Positions 44,084 to 56,711 of a stretch of DNA of 64,000 nucleotides are shown here, one piece after another (position 1 is the first letter of the stretch; each line of letters starts with the position of its first letter). A program made the position numbers and the translations under genes. Source of the DNA: Nemophila menziesii (taxonomy: Eukaryota > Streptophyta > Magnoliopsida > Boraginales > Hydrophyllaceae); assembly GCA_029959085.1 (NCBI GenBank), contig JARWIR010000061.1, positions 620,001 through 684,000 of the forward strand, in the 5' to 3' direction. The notes below the pieces were generated by a model. That model made no database searches. It had not been told where the DNA came from and saw only the letters and a list, made by a program, of their open reading frames with translations.

Positions 44084-47000
44084 CTAGATGGTAGAGTTTT
44101 GGAATATATTTGTCTAGGCCAAGTCCACCCTACTCTATCTCTAGTCAGTGCACTCCATAGCCCATCCGGAGGCTCCTTAAAAATTTCTTTTCTGCCCTCT
44201 TGTTTCAGTCCCCACTTAGCAAGCTAATCCGCGCACACGTTTGCTTCTCTGTAAATTCGTTTACCCTCGAAAAGGGGTTCCCTTCGTAAAATCTCTCTGA
44301 TCCCATCTATCCACCTCGTCGCTGGTCCACGTCCCCTTTCTAAACTGTTAATTGCTTCTAACGCCTCACTCGAGTCCGTTTCGAAACATAGCTCTTTGAT
44401 TCCCAAATTGACTGCCAATATTAATCCTTCATAGATTGCCATGAGTTCCGCAGTAGTCGCAAAGTTACAACTAATATTAATTGCAAAACCACCCACCCAC
44501 ATTCCTTCCGCATCTCTTATTAAACCACCAGCACCTCCTATTCTTTTATGTCCCACAAAGCTTATTAAGTTTGAAACCCCTTTTTGGTGTTCTCCAACCC
44601 ACCATCTCAATACGATCTTTTATGCTAGTTGTGATCCCAGAATTTGCACTCCAAGCTCTAACATACTCCCCATCAAAATATTTGGCCCGACCTATTAGAT
44701 TTTCCTCCTACCAAATTCGGCATCATTGAAAGTAGCTTCGTTTCTCTCCGACCAGATTACTCCTATTAGTGACGAAAAGAATATATTCCACGGGACACCC
44801 GCATACAGACTCTTCGTTCCCAAGTTGCTATTCCACCATGTAATCTTCTCCTCTAAATGCCCCTCCTATTGTGGCCGTTGTACACACTTTGTCTCTCCGT
44901 AACAGTCTCTTGCTCCACCTCTTCGACCCGGACTTCCACATGTCTGTTGTTTCCAGGCGCACCTTGTCTGTCCGCAGCTGTATTGCTCCTTCAAAGGTCT
45001 GTAACATGATTCCCCAAAGATTCAGGTTCCACACTTGTGTTATTGTTAACCTAATGCAAAGAAATATTAAGTCTCCCAAAATTATTTGATAATTGCAAAA
45101 ACACTTCCCTGTCAAAAGATGAGATAACATTATCTCTGCTGATACAAGCCGCCACCCTCCTCGCCGACGAAGGCTCCATACGATCCTGGTCATCTGAATG
45201 AGCTTCGTCCGTCATAGTTACAGTATCCACCAGTGCATTACCTAACCGGCCTGAGGTGTTTATGGTCCTGAGATTCGAGGCTGAGACATCAGGTTCCGCA
45301 CTTGTACTGTTAATGTTCTGTTGCAAATTTAAATTTAGTAGCCCAAAATTATTAGATAATTGCATAATGGAGTCCCTATCAAGAACCGAATGAGTCCTAT
45401 CACTGCTGTTACAAAGCGCCTCTCTCCTTACCAACGGAGCTTCCACACAATCCATATCAACTAAATGAATCTCTTCTCGCCTCCCAACTGCACTATTTTC
45501 CGGTGAATTATCTGACTAATCTGAGATGTTTATGGGCCTAAGATTCGAATCAAAGAACACCCTCTCATCCCCCCTCTTACTACTCTGCCACTCCCTTCTA
45601 ACTCTATTCCATATCCGTTTCACCATAACACTGTCCTTGAACAGGTGAATATACGTTTCGATAGACAACCCACACCAGCAACAATTGTTAGGTACATCCA
45701 CTCCCTGTTTTGAGAGGTTTGTCCGGGTAGCTAATCTGTCATTTACCTCCCTCCATAACAAAACACGAATCTTTTGAGGACATTTTATCTTCCAGACTCT
45801 ACCCCAATCGAATCCCTCAATATCACCCTCTTCCAAGGGCTCCCTTAATGCAGACTTTACAGAATAAATTCCACTGATCTCGTTCTCCCAAGATAATATA
45901 TCTTTCTCTCCTTCCTCAATCAGTACCTCCATGGAAGCTATTTCTTGAAGCTTATTCTCCGGTAAAATAAACCTAAACCTCTCCCACTCCCAAACACCTT
46001 CCTCTGTAACATAGTCACTTACCTTTTCTTTACGAATATCATTCCCTAATTCCGTTAAGGCCCAATTCACAAATGGGTCCGTGCCAACCCATATATCTAG
46101 CCAAAAGGAGACACTTTTCCCGTTCCTAATAATCCACCTAGAGCCCCGTCTCACAACCTCTAAACCTACTGTAATAGCACGGCAAATTTGGGAGTCATAA
46201 GATTTCACGGAGTATGGTAGAATATTGTTTTTGAAATACTTCTAACGGAGGGCCACCACCCACAACGTTCTATCATCATTCAAAACTTTTCATCCTAACT
46301 TTCCAAGCAATGCCCGATTCATATCTTCTGCTTTACAAAACCCAAGACCACCCTTATCTTTCGGACTACATACCTTATCCCACGCAACCCAACTAATTTT
46401 TCTTTGAATGGCCATTGAACCCCAAATAAAATCCCTCACAATTCTATAAATTTCCTCACACACGTATCCAGGGAGCACTTCTACTTGCATGATATATATC
46501 GGCATCGCACATAATACAGACTGAGCCAGAGTTATTCTTCCTGCTAAAGAAAGAGTATTGCATTTCTAGCCTGCTAACTTTCCTCTGAGCCCGTTAATCA
46601 TCTCACCATAGAAAGCCTTCGGTCTTCGGCCAGAAAGGATAGGGACTCCAAGATATTTAACCAACCCCTCACTTCTACAGTAGCCACTCCGGTTTGTTAT
46701 GGTAGCTGCAATTTCTGTATCCACGTTTTTTGAGAAATAAATCAATGATTTGCCTTTATTGATAGCCTGTCCCGAGTTTTGACAGAATAAGTCAAGCGAA
46801 TTCTACAATATATTATAATTCTCATTAGATACTTCTGAAAATAATATAAGATCGTCTGCAAAAAAATGTGAGATAGAGGTATCCCCCTGAACAAAGGCGG
46901 ATAGGCTTCCAGGCTCCATCTTCGACTAGTTTCTGAATCAACAATGAGAATCTTTCCATGCAAATAGCAAAAATATAGGATGATAATGGATCCTCTTGCC

Positions 47001-48910
47001 GAATTACCCTCTTTGGTGCGAAAGGGGGAAGAGGCGATCCATTCCAAAGCACGCTAAAAGTATTCTCCTCCATAGTAGATGTAATAAGCGCAACCCAATT
47101 ATCCGGAAGTCCTAAATGAACCAAAGACTCACGAATAAAGTCCCATCGGACCCGGTCGTATGCCTTCGCCAGATCAATTTTAACTGCAATATAACTCTTC
47201 TTACCCTTAGCATGTCGGAGAAGATAGTCAATTTTACTAACCATAACAACGTTATCAATTGTTGAACGCCCAGGGAGGAAACTGCTCTGGTAAGGTCCAA
47301 TATAATTCATCAATATCGGTATGAGATGATCAACTAGAACCTTCATTCCAATTTTGTAACAAACATTAATTAGACTAATAGGCCTAGATTTCGTTATCAG
47401 CTCCGCATATGTCTCCTTTGGAATTAGATGAATAAGTGTTCCCAATATCTCTTCTAGAAAGGGACCTGAAGCTAAAGTAGTCTTAACCATATGACATACT
47501 GAAGGCCCCACCGTATCCCAACAATTATGATAGAAACCTGCTGTAATACCATCAGGCCCCGGGCCTTTTGGGGCTTCATTTGAAAAAGTGCAATTCTAAT
47601 TTCCTCATTGGTTACTGATTCATTAATTCTTGTCAAAGATTCCTGGTCAAAACTGGCCAATGTAGGTAGTCCTTAACACGGAGCCATATCCCTTTCCAAC
47701 TCATACAGGTCCACGAAAAAATCTCTGACCCACTTCTTTTCATCTGCCTCATCCTCTATTAATTCCCCATTTCCGTTACGTAATCGATGTCTCTTCACTT
47801 TTTCTTTCTCTATCAATGCTGCTATATTATAAAATGACGTATTCCTCTCACCGGAAAAAATTCAATCCGACCTAGACCACTGAAACCCAAAAACTTCCTC
47901 CTGAGTTAGAACCATCTCGTACTCTTTTCTAAGCTTCCTCTCCAACTCGACTAAAGATCCATTATATCGTATTTGCAATGCTTTTTGAATAACTTTGATC
48001 CTCGCGAGTAGTCACCGCTTTTTACGAAAAATATTACCAAAGATATCGGACTTCCAACTTCCAACTCTACTTAGGTATTTTCAAAGCGAAAGCGATGATT
48101 CCTCGTAACCACTTTATTAACTGAATCCAAAGAAATTAGGATGGGAACATGATCAGAATGTATGCGTGGGAGATGCTTCACTCTCGAATTTGCAATGCAG
48201 ACTTTCCATTCATTATTACCATATGCCTGATCTAGGTGCCGCAAAATTCTCATCCCCGTATTACAAGAATTACTCCACGTAAACCGAGGGCCATCAAAGC
48301 CTAAATCCGACAAACCGCACTTACTCCTCTATTTTTCGAACTTTACCATAAGAGAAGTTGTTCCCTCCACACCTCCTTGTTTGTCCTCAGGTAGGCCCAC
48401 CTGATTAAAATCTCCCACCATTAACCATGGTTCACTAATACCACTTGCCGCCTCCTCAAGAGCCTCACACAAGTACTCCCTTATCCAATCATTCGGACTT
48501 TCATACACTGCCGACAAGATCCAAGAGGAACACAACATATTAGATATCCATATATTAATTACCAGCTTACCTACCGATAAAATTTGAATCGATAGGTCGT
48601 CAGAGTCCCACATGATCCAAATGCCACCAGAAAAGCCAGCTGCATCCACTCGGATTGAATTCTTCATATGTAACGACTTAAAAATTCTAGTGGATTCCGC
48701 CCCTGCTGCTTTAGTTTCAACAACAATAGAAATGATAGGCTTATGCAACAATTTATAGTCGTTAAAAGCCCGTCTGAAGGAATCGCTATTCGCCCCCCGG
48801 CAGTTCCAAAATAAAATGTGAAATGGTTTTTTAAAGGAGTTCCACCCTCCCAATTCACTATCCACTAAATTATCCATAAAAGAAAAAAGTTTTAGAAATA
48901 CCAGACACAT
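44084..48910 (-). pseudogene. LINE B ORF2: endonuclease, RT, zf-RVT, RNase H (broken)
   Basis: Blocks in order: endonuclease 48910-48071 (HILFWNCRGANSDSFRRAF, VGDFNQVG, FDGPRFTWSN, RIHSDHVPILI); RT 47660-46742 (KPQKARG, DLAKAYDRVRWDF, VIRQEDPLSSYIF, the FADD region lost in a shift near 46860); 46505-46290 (IPRDFIWG-like); zf-RVT 46208-45516 (IKCPQKIRVLLWREVNDRLATRTNL, CCWCG); and RNase H 44610-44084 (AELMAIYEGLILAV, ETDSSEALEAI, REANVCAD) with an in-frame TAG at 44224. At least six frame breaks. Between zf-RVT and RNase H is an unusual insert with a 270-bp internal duplication. Confidence 0.82.
45030..45570 (-). repeat. 270-bp tandem duplication inside LINE B ORF2
   Basis: CAAAATTATTTGATAATTG at 45077 recurs as CAAAATTATTAGATAATTG at 45345 (268 bp on). 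GGTGTTTATGGTCCTGAGAT near 45255 recurs near 45525. In the minus frame this gives two similar peptides, LQLSNNFGRLNISLH and MQLSNNFGLLNLNLQ. Confidence 0.8.
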
Positions 48911-51129
48911 ATCAGTTAAGAGGCAAAGCCCGAGTCTCCATCAGGTCCTTCGATAGACTCATATCCGGAGTAATGTTGGTGCGCACCTGAATAACAGACC
49001 CGATAATGCCTTGCTCACCGCTCGCTGAGGCTGTCTCTGGAGGGTCCCCTTCTAGCTCCGTATGACCTGTACGTGCTGGCAGCGTACTCGCGAACTCCCC
49101 CAACTCTGTAGCAGACTTAGATTAAATTACTAACCGAATTAATAAAATTGCAGGCCAGTCCCTGTCCGTTTGAACCACTTCCGTATTACCCTTATCCAAT
49201 CTAATTTCCGAAACTAACCCCATCCTCTTCTGTCCACCCTGCTGATCCACCCCAGCAACGCTCGCAACACTCATCTCACCTTCCCATAATGACACAAAGG
49301 ACCTTAATCGACCATCTAATAATTCTCCCTCCAAATGATCACTATCTTCTACACCTTTCTTAGACTTATTGTTCCGCTTCTCCGAAGGACCCACCAAATC
49401 TCTGTCGATCACTTTTGGGCTACTAGAACTGAAAAAACCACCTTTAAGACCATTGTCCGTAGACTGGATTACTTGGTGAGACATCCTCTCATAAACTACT
49501 TTCAACGTGCCATTTCCCACTTTCTCTTTTCCACGACCTATTGCAATCGTCTTTTCTTTCTGAACACCCTGGGTATCTACTCCAATGCTCAACTCACCCT
49601 CAGTTTCTTCGTCGTTCCCCATATCTGCCAATGCCTCTTCCATTTTTCTCCACCCAAGTCTTTTTCTTTGCAGAGGTTGCCATATTCATCCTAACATGTG
49701 TGCCCCCGGATTTACCAACTGTTTTTTTTGTCTGAGTTTTCCCATTCACCCTAGGTCTTCCCCTACTCTGGTCCACTGTCATCCACTCCCCATACACTTC
49801 CGAGATACTTTCCTTAGCAGAGGTCACAGTATCACTTGGGTCTTTCCGAATATTTGAATCGTTTCCATTTGTATTTATCTCTGAACTGTTTAGACAATCC
49901 TCTTTCTGATGACCAAACTTCCCACAGCTGAAGCAGATCATATGCAACCCCTCATATTCCACTAGTTGTAGGTGATTCTGAATCCAAAACTTGGATACTA
50001 GTGGTTTGTCAAGATAAACATCAATTGCAAGTCTCGCAAAATTTCCTCTCTGTCTAGATTTGGTAAAAGGATCAATACGTATCATCTTACCAATTATATT
50101 GCCTATCCCAGTCAGTATCTCTTCCGTATAATTAACTATAGGCAGCCATGGAAGTCTTACCCACACTGTTGTCTTAATCGCAACTGTTGTGTTTGGCATA
50201 AATTGTGGGTCCCATGGTCTAAGTACGAGGTATCTGTCAAGAATCATCCACGCCCCCCCCCCCCCCAGTGCCATATCATAATCCTCCCTATTTATATAAC
50301 GAACCATGAAATACCCGAACCCAATATCCGCTAGTTCGATGTGTGCTTTTGGTGAACAATTTGGTTGAGCTTACTCAGTAGATACTTATAGCCAACCTCG
50401 CGACCAAGCAATCGTACTATCAGAGAAATTTTCCATACCTGACATCCCTTCCGTTTTTGCTCTGTCTTCCTTAAGAGTTGCGGTAATGTGTGGTCCTCTA
50501 TCTCAACATGTCCTCCTCCTTTCCATCCTCCTGAAATTCAAAGTCCATCTTGTCCTCGGTTCCATAGCTTGACCCTCGAGCCATAGCTTCCTTTTAAGAT
50601 CGATGACTTTTCTGGGAATTACATTCCTCCCTCGTATCATTAGAAATCACACTTGCTCCGTTAAGTTCCAATTCCCCATCAATGGTCTACACATTAACCA
50701 ATCCATTAGTCAAAACAAGATTAGGGTCATAGATCATACCTTGAGGTTGACTTAATTGTGCTTGGACTCGTCCTTCATCCTCATTCATTGTTACTCCACG
50801 TGCGCCCTCGTTAAACATTGGATTGCGAATCATCATAGTACTGGTGCAATTCTCCTTACCTTGTGAAGTTCCTTGTGGTGCATTGATTTCCGATAATTGA
50901 CAGCCATCGAATATCATCGTTCCTTTCTCCTCCGTGGTAGCTGTTACCGGTGACAGGATTTCCCTCTCCGCGAATTCCAAGGCCCGCTTGGGAATACGGG
51001 ATGCTTCGCGGCCCAGTTCTGCTACTCGGCTAGTCTGCTCTTGCTCGGAATCCTTGGAATAAATTTTGATTCTCTTAGAAGATAACTTCCTCACATTGCT
51101 GGCCTTCTCATTAGAAACGGCGATTGCAG

Positions 51130-52053
51130 TGTTATTAGAAATAACCACCAGTTGTACAAGAGAAAAATGGTTTCCGAAAAAAACAGATGAAAAGAAAAAA
51201 GTTTTGAAATAGACTAACTATTACAATAAATCGAAATGCGATTACAACAACCGAATAACAATTACACGGAAAAACGATTACAAAAATCGACTTAACAATT
51301 ACACGGAAAAGGAAAAACAAAGCGTCACCGTTGTTAAAAAGATATTACGGCGTGACCGGTATCTCTAACAGAGAACTACAACGTTAGGAAAATTTTTAGA
51401 GAAGGTGGTGAGGCAGAGTGTTTTTCTTGTGTGTTATTTCGTAGTCTGCTAAGAGTGTAGAGAGTGCTCTTTATATAGGGGAGTGGAAAGGAGGACCCAA
51501 GCCTTCAGAAACGTCCTCATTAAAGCCCACGATTTCCTCCCGAAATTGGCTTAATTGGGTTGACGTTTTTGATTGTCTTGTAACCCCCACGTTTGATTTG
51601 ATTTGATTTTATATAACAGCTTAGTTGACCTCCTTTGATATTCCCACGTGTTTGACTTGACTAAGTAACAGCTGCTGGGATATTCTTTCACTTTAACGTG
51701 TGCGAGATTGGTGGAGCTTTATCTCTACGTTTAAGTTGAGTAGTCAACCCCCCACTATAAGAGCTGGTACAAAATCCATTTCATTTTTCATTTTTCATTT
51801 TTTGACTCCCCACGACCCACGACGTCGCCGTCGCCGGTGCCGGTGCCGGGCCGGGCCGGGCGGGCGGGTGGTGGTGGTGGTGGTGCGCGCGTGTGGGCTA
51901 ACCCATTGCTTTGCTATGTGCATGGTTGTTGGCTATTTGGACATTGTTAATATTACTCTTTATAAAAGAAGCCAAAAAGCCTCTTCTCCCACCGATGTGG
52001 GAGAACATTAAAAAAGGTCCAAAAGCTTTTTCTGATATTCAAGTTTTCCAACA
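51130..52053 (-). repeat. 3' LTR of the copia element
   Basis: 924 bp. Compared with the 5' LTR it lacks one segment of about 30 bp around 51300, between copies of TTACACGGAAA. It contains a GC-rich tract near 51825-51895 (GCCGGTGCCGG, GGGCGGGCGGG, GGTGGTGGTG). Confidence 0.95.
51471..51477 (-). promoter_or_regulatory. TATA box in the copia 3' LTR
   Basis: CCCTATATAAAGAGCACTC on the minus strand. The same box is at 57081-57087 in the 5' LTR, where it would start the genomic RNA. Upstream in the LTR are a CACGTG G-box and several TTGAC words (TTGACTTGAC, GGTTGACTAC), the kind of motifs found in stress-responsive LTRs. Confidence 0.7.
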
Positions 52054-52289
52054 ATCCCCCAAACACTTGAATGTTAACAAAAGGGTTGGAGAGAAGGTTC
52101 CAAAAGAAGAATGGGTGAATTGTACTTAAGTGTCAATATCTTGCGATTTGAATTGACACGTAGTGAAGTGAGGCAACCACCGAATTCCGTTTAAGTGAAC
52201 TTACTCTTGAACTTTAACGGTTATCGATCGAGACCCTCACATCACATACTCTACCCGATTCAAGGTTAAGGCTCCCTCTAACATTACCT

Positions 52290-52545
52290 TTTGGTTCATC
52301 AAGTCCTTCTCTAAGGACCACCCTTTAGGGCTATGAACTTGGTGGTTTTATTCATTTGAGAGTGGTGTAAGGACGTCTCTTCAACACTCTACCATGAATA
52401 TTTGGGTTTCAAAGTTACCCTTGAATTCATCAAGTCCTTCTCTAAGGACCACCCTAAAGGCTATGAATTCGAATGTGAGTTTCAACACTCGGTACGCCTT
52501 TTTCATCAAGTCCTTCTCAAAAGGACCACCACAAGTGGCTATGAA
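52290..52545 (-). repeat. Three diverged repeats in the copia 3' untranslated region
   Basis: CATCAAGTCCTTCTCTAAGGACCACCC is seen at about 52298 and 52427 and, changed, at about 52504, each followed by GGCTATGAA. AAGTCCTT...AAGGAC forms a small hairpin in each copy. Confidence 0.8.
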
Positions 52546-52582
52546 CAAGACGATTTGGGTTTGAGCCTTAGGGATGAGGAAA

Positions 52583-55500
52583 TCACATTGACTCATTAGT
52601 CACATGTTCCCACTTAGTGGGTTTTAGACCCATCCCCCTCGACGTCTCCAGGACTAGTCTCCTGGTCAAGCCTTTGGTGAACGGATCAGCTAGATTCTCC
52701 TCTGATCGTACAAATTCCAAGGCTATCACACCATTTTTCAGTAATTGTCTTACTGACCCATGTCTGATGCGAATATGTCTCTTCTTACCATTATAGGCGC
52801 TATTATGAGCGACTCCAATGGCTGCTTGTGAATCACAGTGGATACATACAGGTGTGGCACTTCCTTTCCAAAGTGGCACATCCGATAAGAGACTTCTCAA
52901 CCACTCAGCTTCTTGCCCAGCTAACTCTAGTGCTATGAACTCAGACTCCATGGTGGAGCGTGCTATACAAGTTTGTTTGGAAGACTTCCACGATACAGCA
53001 CCTCCCCCTAAGGAGAACACATAACCACTGGTGGAGTTTACTTCGTCATTGTTAGAGATCCAGTTTGCATCACAAAAACCCTCAAGGACTGCAGGGAGTT
53101 TGTTATAGTGCAAGCCTAGATCGATGGTACCCCTCAAGTATTTCAATAGACGGAGAAGTGCAACCCAGTGGTCACTACTCGGGTTATGAGTATAGCGACT
53201 AAGTCTACTCACGGCATAGGCAATATCGGGTCGAGTATAGTTCATTAAGAACATTACACTTCCTATGATTTTAGCATATTCATTTTGGGATACAGCATCC
53301 CCAACATGTTTGGATAAATTAATGCTAGAATCATAAGGAGTATTTACAGGCGTTACCTCAAAGGAATTGAACTTCTTCAGCATCCTTTCTACGTAATGAG
53401 ACTGATTCAGGGTAATACCATTACTGCTTCTAATGATTTTTACCCCAAGTATTACATCAGCTTCTCCCATATCTTTCATGTCGAATCTGGAAGACAAGAA
53501 GCGTTTAGTCTCATTTATAATATGAATAGTAGTACCGAAGATAAGCATGTCATCTACATAAAGGCAGATGATAACACACTCTGAATTTGTTACCTTGGAG
53601 TAAACACATGAGTCAGAAGTGTTAGCTATAAACCCATATGAAATGAGAGTACTATATAGTTTTTCATACCATTTTTTCGGTGCCTGTTTCAAACCATACA
53701 AAGATTTTTTCAACTTACACACTTTGTCCCCTTGACCAGGGACCACACACCCTTCTGGTTGAGCCATGTAGATCTCTTCATCTAGATCTCTGTTCAAGAA
53801 CGCGGTTTTGACATCCATTTGATGTATTACAAGTTCGTGAATGACGGCTAAAGCAATAAGGGTTCTTATCGTGGCAATTTTGGTCACTGGGGAATAGGTG
53901 TCAAAGTAATCTTGACCTTTCGTTTGGGTGAAGCCCTTAATAACAAGTCTGTCTTTGAATATTTCTATTGAGCCATCGGGTCTCAACTTTTTCTTAAAAA
54001 ATCCATTTGCTACTAATCGCTTTGCTACCCCTAGGTAAGTCGGTTAATTCCCATGTATGGTTACTTTTGATTGACTCAAGTTCACAATTAATAGCCTCTT
54101 TCCAAAAACTAGCATCTATAGATTTTAAAGCATCATCATAAGTTTTTGGGTCATCCTCCATGAGGAAGCAATTGACTACCTGTTCGTCTAATAGATCAAT
54201 GTGAGAACCTTCTATGATAAAGGCTGTTATAAAGTCAGGGCCGAAGCTAGACTCGATCCTGCGCCTCTTACTTCTCCTAGGTTCTTCCTCGGGAATACTA
54301 CTAGGCTCCATGGAAGTGGAGGGGTTAGGAAAAACATCACAAAGAGGTACAAAATCATTAGTAGATAAGTTATCAACAGGTAAAGAAGCATTGACAGTAT
54401 TTAAATCTTTCAAAGGGAAAACATGTTCAAAGAACTCAGCGTCTCTAGATTCACAAATAGAGTTATCTTCTAATGACAAGAATCTGTAAGCCGCACTATT
54501 CTGAGCGTACCCTATGAAAATTGAGTCAATGGTTTTGGGACCAACGGTGACAGTTTTAAAATCAGGTAGTTTGACTTTGGCTAGACACCCCCACACTTTT
54601 AAAAATTTCAGGTTTGGTGGAAAACCCTTCCACATTTCATACAGGGTCTTTTCTAGGGATTTATGTGGTACCCTATTAAGTACATAACAGGCTGACAAGA
54701 CAGCTTCCCCCCACATGTTGTTTGGTAAACCTGAACTTATTAACATGGCATTCATAGTCTCTTTAAGGGACCTATTCTTTCTTTCTGCTATGCCGTTTTG
54801 TTGGGGTGTATAAGGGGCACTAAGTTCGTGGATAATCCCATTTGTTTCACAAAACTCTTTAAGAGAATTAGAACTATACTCGCCTCCTCTATCGGACCTA
54901 AGTCGTTTGATTTTACAGTCTAGTTGGTTTTCAACTTCGGCTTTATATTTTAAAAACGCATTTTCCGCCTCATCTTTAGTTTTAAGGAGATACACTTTAG
55001 TAAACCTAGAGTAGACATCTACGAAGGTTATGTAATAAAGTTTTCCACCTCTACTAGCGGAGTTTTTAAAATCAGCTAAGTCCGAATGAACTAATTCAAG
55101 TAGTTTAGTTTGTCTCGTGGTAACGGGTTTAAAAGGTTTTTTCGCAAGTTTGGACTCTACACATATTTGACATTTTTCAAAGTCATCCACGTTGTTAACG
55201 GGTATTAGTCCAAGATTTTTAAGCCTTTTAATAGACGCAACATTTAAATGGCCTAGTCTACCGTGCCACGTTTGAACGGACTCAACAATATAAGCGGAAT
55301 TAGATGCATTCTAATTAAGGGTTACAGTGTTTAAAACAAACAAGCCATTATTAAGGTACCCTTTCCCCACGAATTTGTCATTTTTGGTGATAATGACTTT
55401 ACCCTCCTCGAAGACAAGTTTGAGACTAACTTTATTAAGGAGAGCCCCGGAAACTAAGTTCCTACGGAGAGAGGGGACGAAGAGAACATCATTTAGTTCA

Positions 55501-56666
55501 AGAGTCTTACCAGAGGTGAGTTTGAGGGGAACCTGACCTTTCCCAAGAACAGTAGCGGTGGAAGAGTCACCCAAGTACACACACTCACCATCAGTTGCTT
55601 TTTTGAATTTCTTGAACAAGGCTTTGTTTGCGCAGAAATGGCGAGAAGCTCCAGTGTCAAGGATCCACTCGCTCTTATTCTCTACCAAGTTTACCTCAAC
55701 CATTACCGCAACGATGATTTCTTCAGTCTCAGTCAGATTCGCGGCAGCTTTGGGACCTTGGCCAGCTCTCTGGGGACATTCAAAAGCTTTGTGCCCTTCT
55801 TTGCCACAACAGTAACAGGCCCCTTTAGTTTTTTGAATCTTACCAGAGATCTTGAATCCTCCACCTTGCTTGCTGGAGTTGCCGCGATTCTTGTTTCCCC
55901 CAGACTTAGATTTGTTGGAACCTTGTTGCTTTCCCTTCCCTTTGAACCTGTCTTTGTTACCTTGGCCAGAGCCTTCGACTAGATTAGCTTTGGAGGAATG
56001 AGAAGGGAAAGAGATTGACTTATCCTTTAGTCGATTCGCTTGTTCGACTTGGATGTGGATGATGAGCTCTTGGAGGGTCATTTCTTTCTTTTTGTGCTTG
56101 AGGTGGTTGCGGTATTCACTCCAAGATGGGGGAAATTTCTCAAGCAAAATGTTGGCTTGAAGAATTTCACACATCTTCATGCCTTCGGCGATAACCTCCG
56201 CGCATAGGTTCTCGTACACATGGAGTTGTTCAGTCATGGGTTTCTGATCCGTAAGTCTAAAGTTATACCAATTCCCAGTCACGTACTTTTTCTTACCCGA
56301 ATCATCAGCCCCATATTTCTTCTCGAGAGTTTCCCATATGACCTTTGCCGATTTCTCTTTGGCAAGGAGGTCAAAGATGGAATTAGTAACGTTGTTCAGC
56401 ATCCAGCCCCGAGCCATGGTGTTAGCTCTTTTGAACCTAGATTCGAGGGCAGCATGCCTAGCTAGCTCTTGTTCAGTATGGGCTCCAATTTCCAACAGTG
56501 GAGGAGCCTCGACTATAGCAAAGTTGAGTTCATACTGTTCAAGGCATATCATTATTTTTTGCGCCCAACGCTTATAGTTAGAACCATTAAGGGGTTCCAA
56601 CTTGTTTGCGTCGAGAAGAGGCTTAGTGTTCAAAGAAGAACCAACAGCCGAAATAGGAAGAGCCAT
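52583..56666 (-). pseudogene. Copia gag-pol polyprotein, one stop and one frameshift
   Basis: From ATG 56666 on the minus strand: gag with UBN2-like domain (LNGSNYKRWAQKI), CCHC knuckle CYCCGKEGHKAFEC, protease WILDTGASRHFC, then TAG at 55313-55311. Past the stop the same frame holds the GAG-pre-integrase HxxxC-type finger (WHGRLGHLN; CQIC) and the integrase core (ELVHSDLADF, FVDVYSRF, SDRGGEYSS, TPQQNGIAERKN). A 1-nt shift near 53990 leads to reverse transcriptase ([27 protein letters not shown]) and RNase H ([24 protein letters not shown]), ending at 52583. All domains and catalytic motifs I can check are present, about 1,360 residues, normal for copia. Confidence 0.95.
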
Positions 56667-56711
56667 TTTAAAAAATAACCGGTGGAAAAGAAAATGAATA
56701 TCTTTTTAAAT

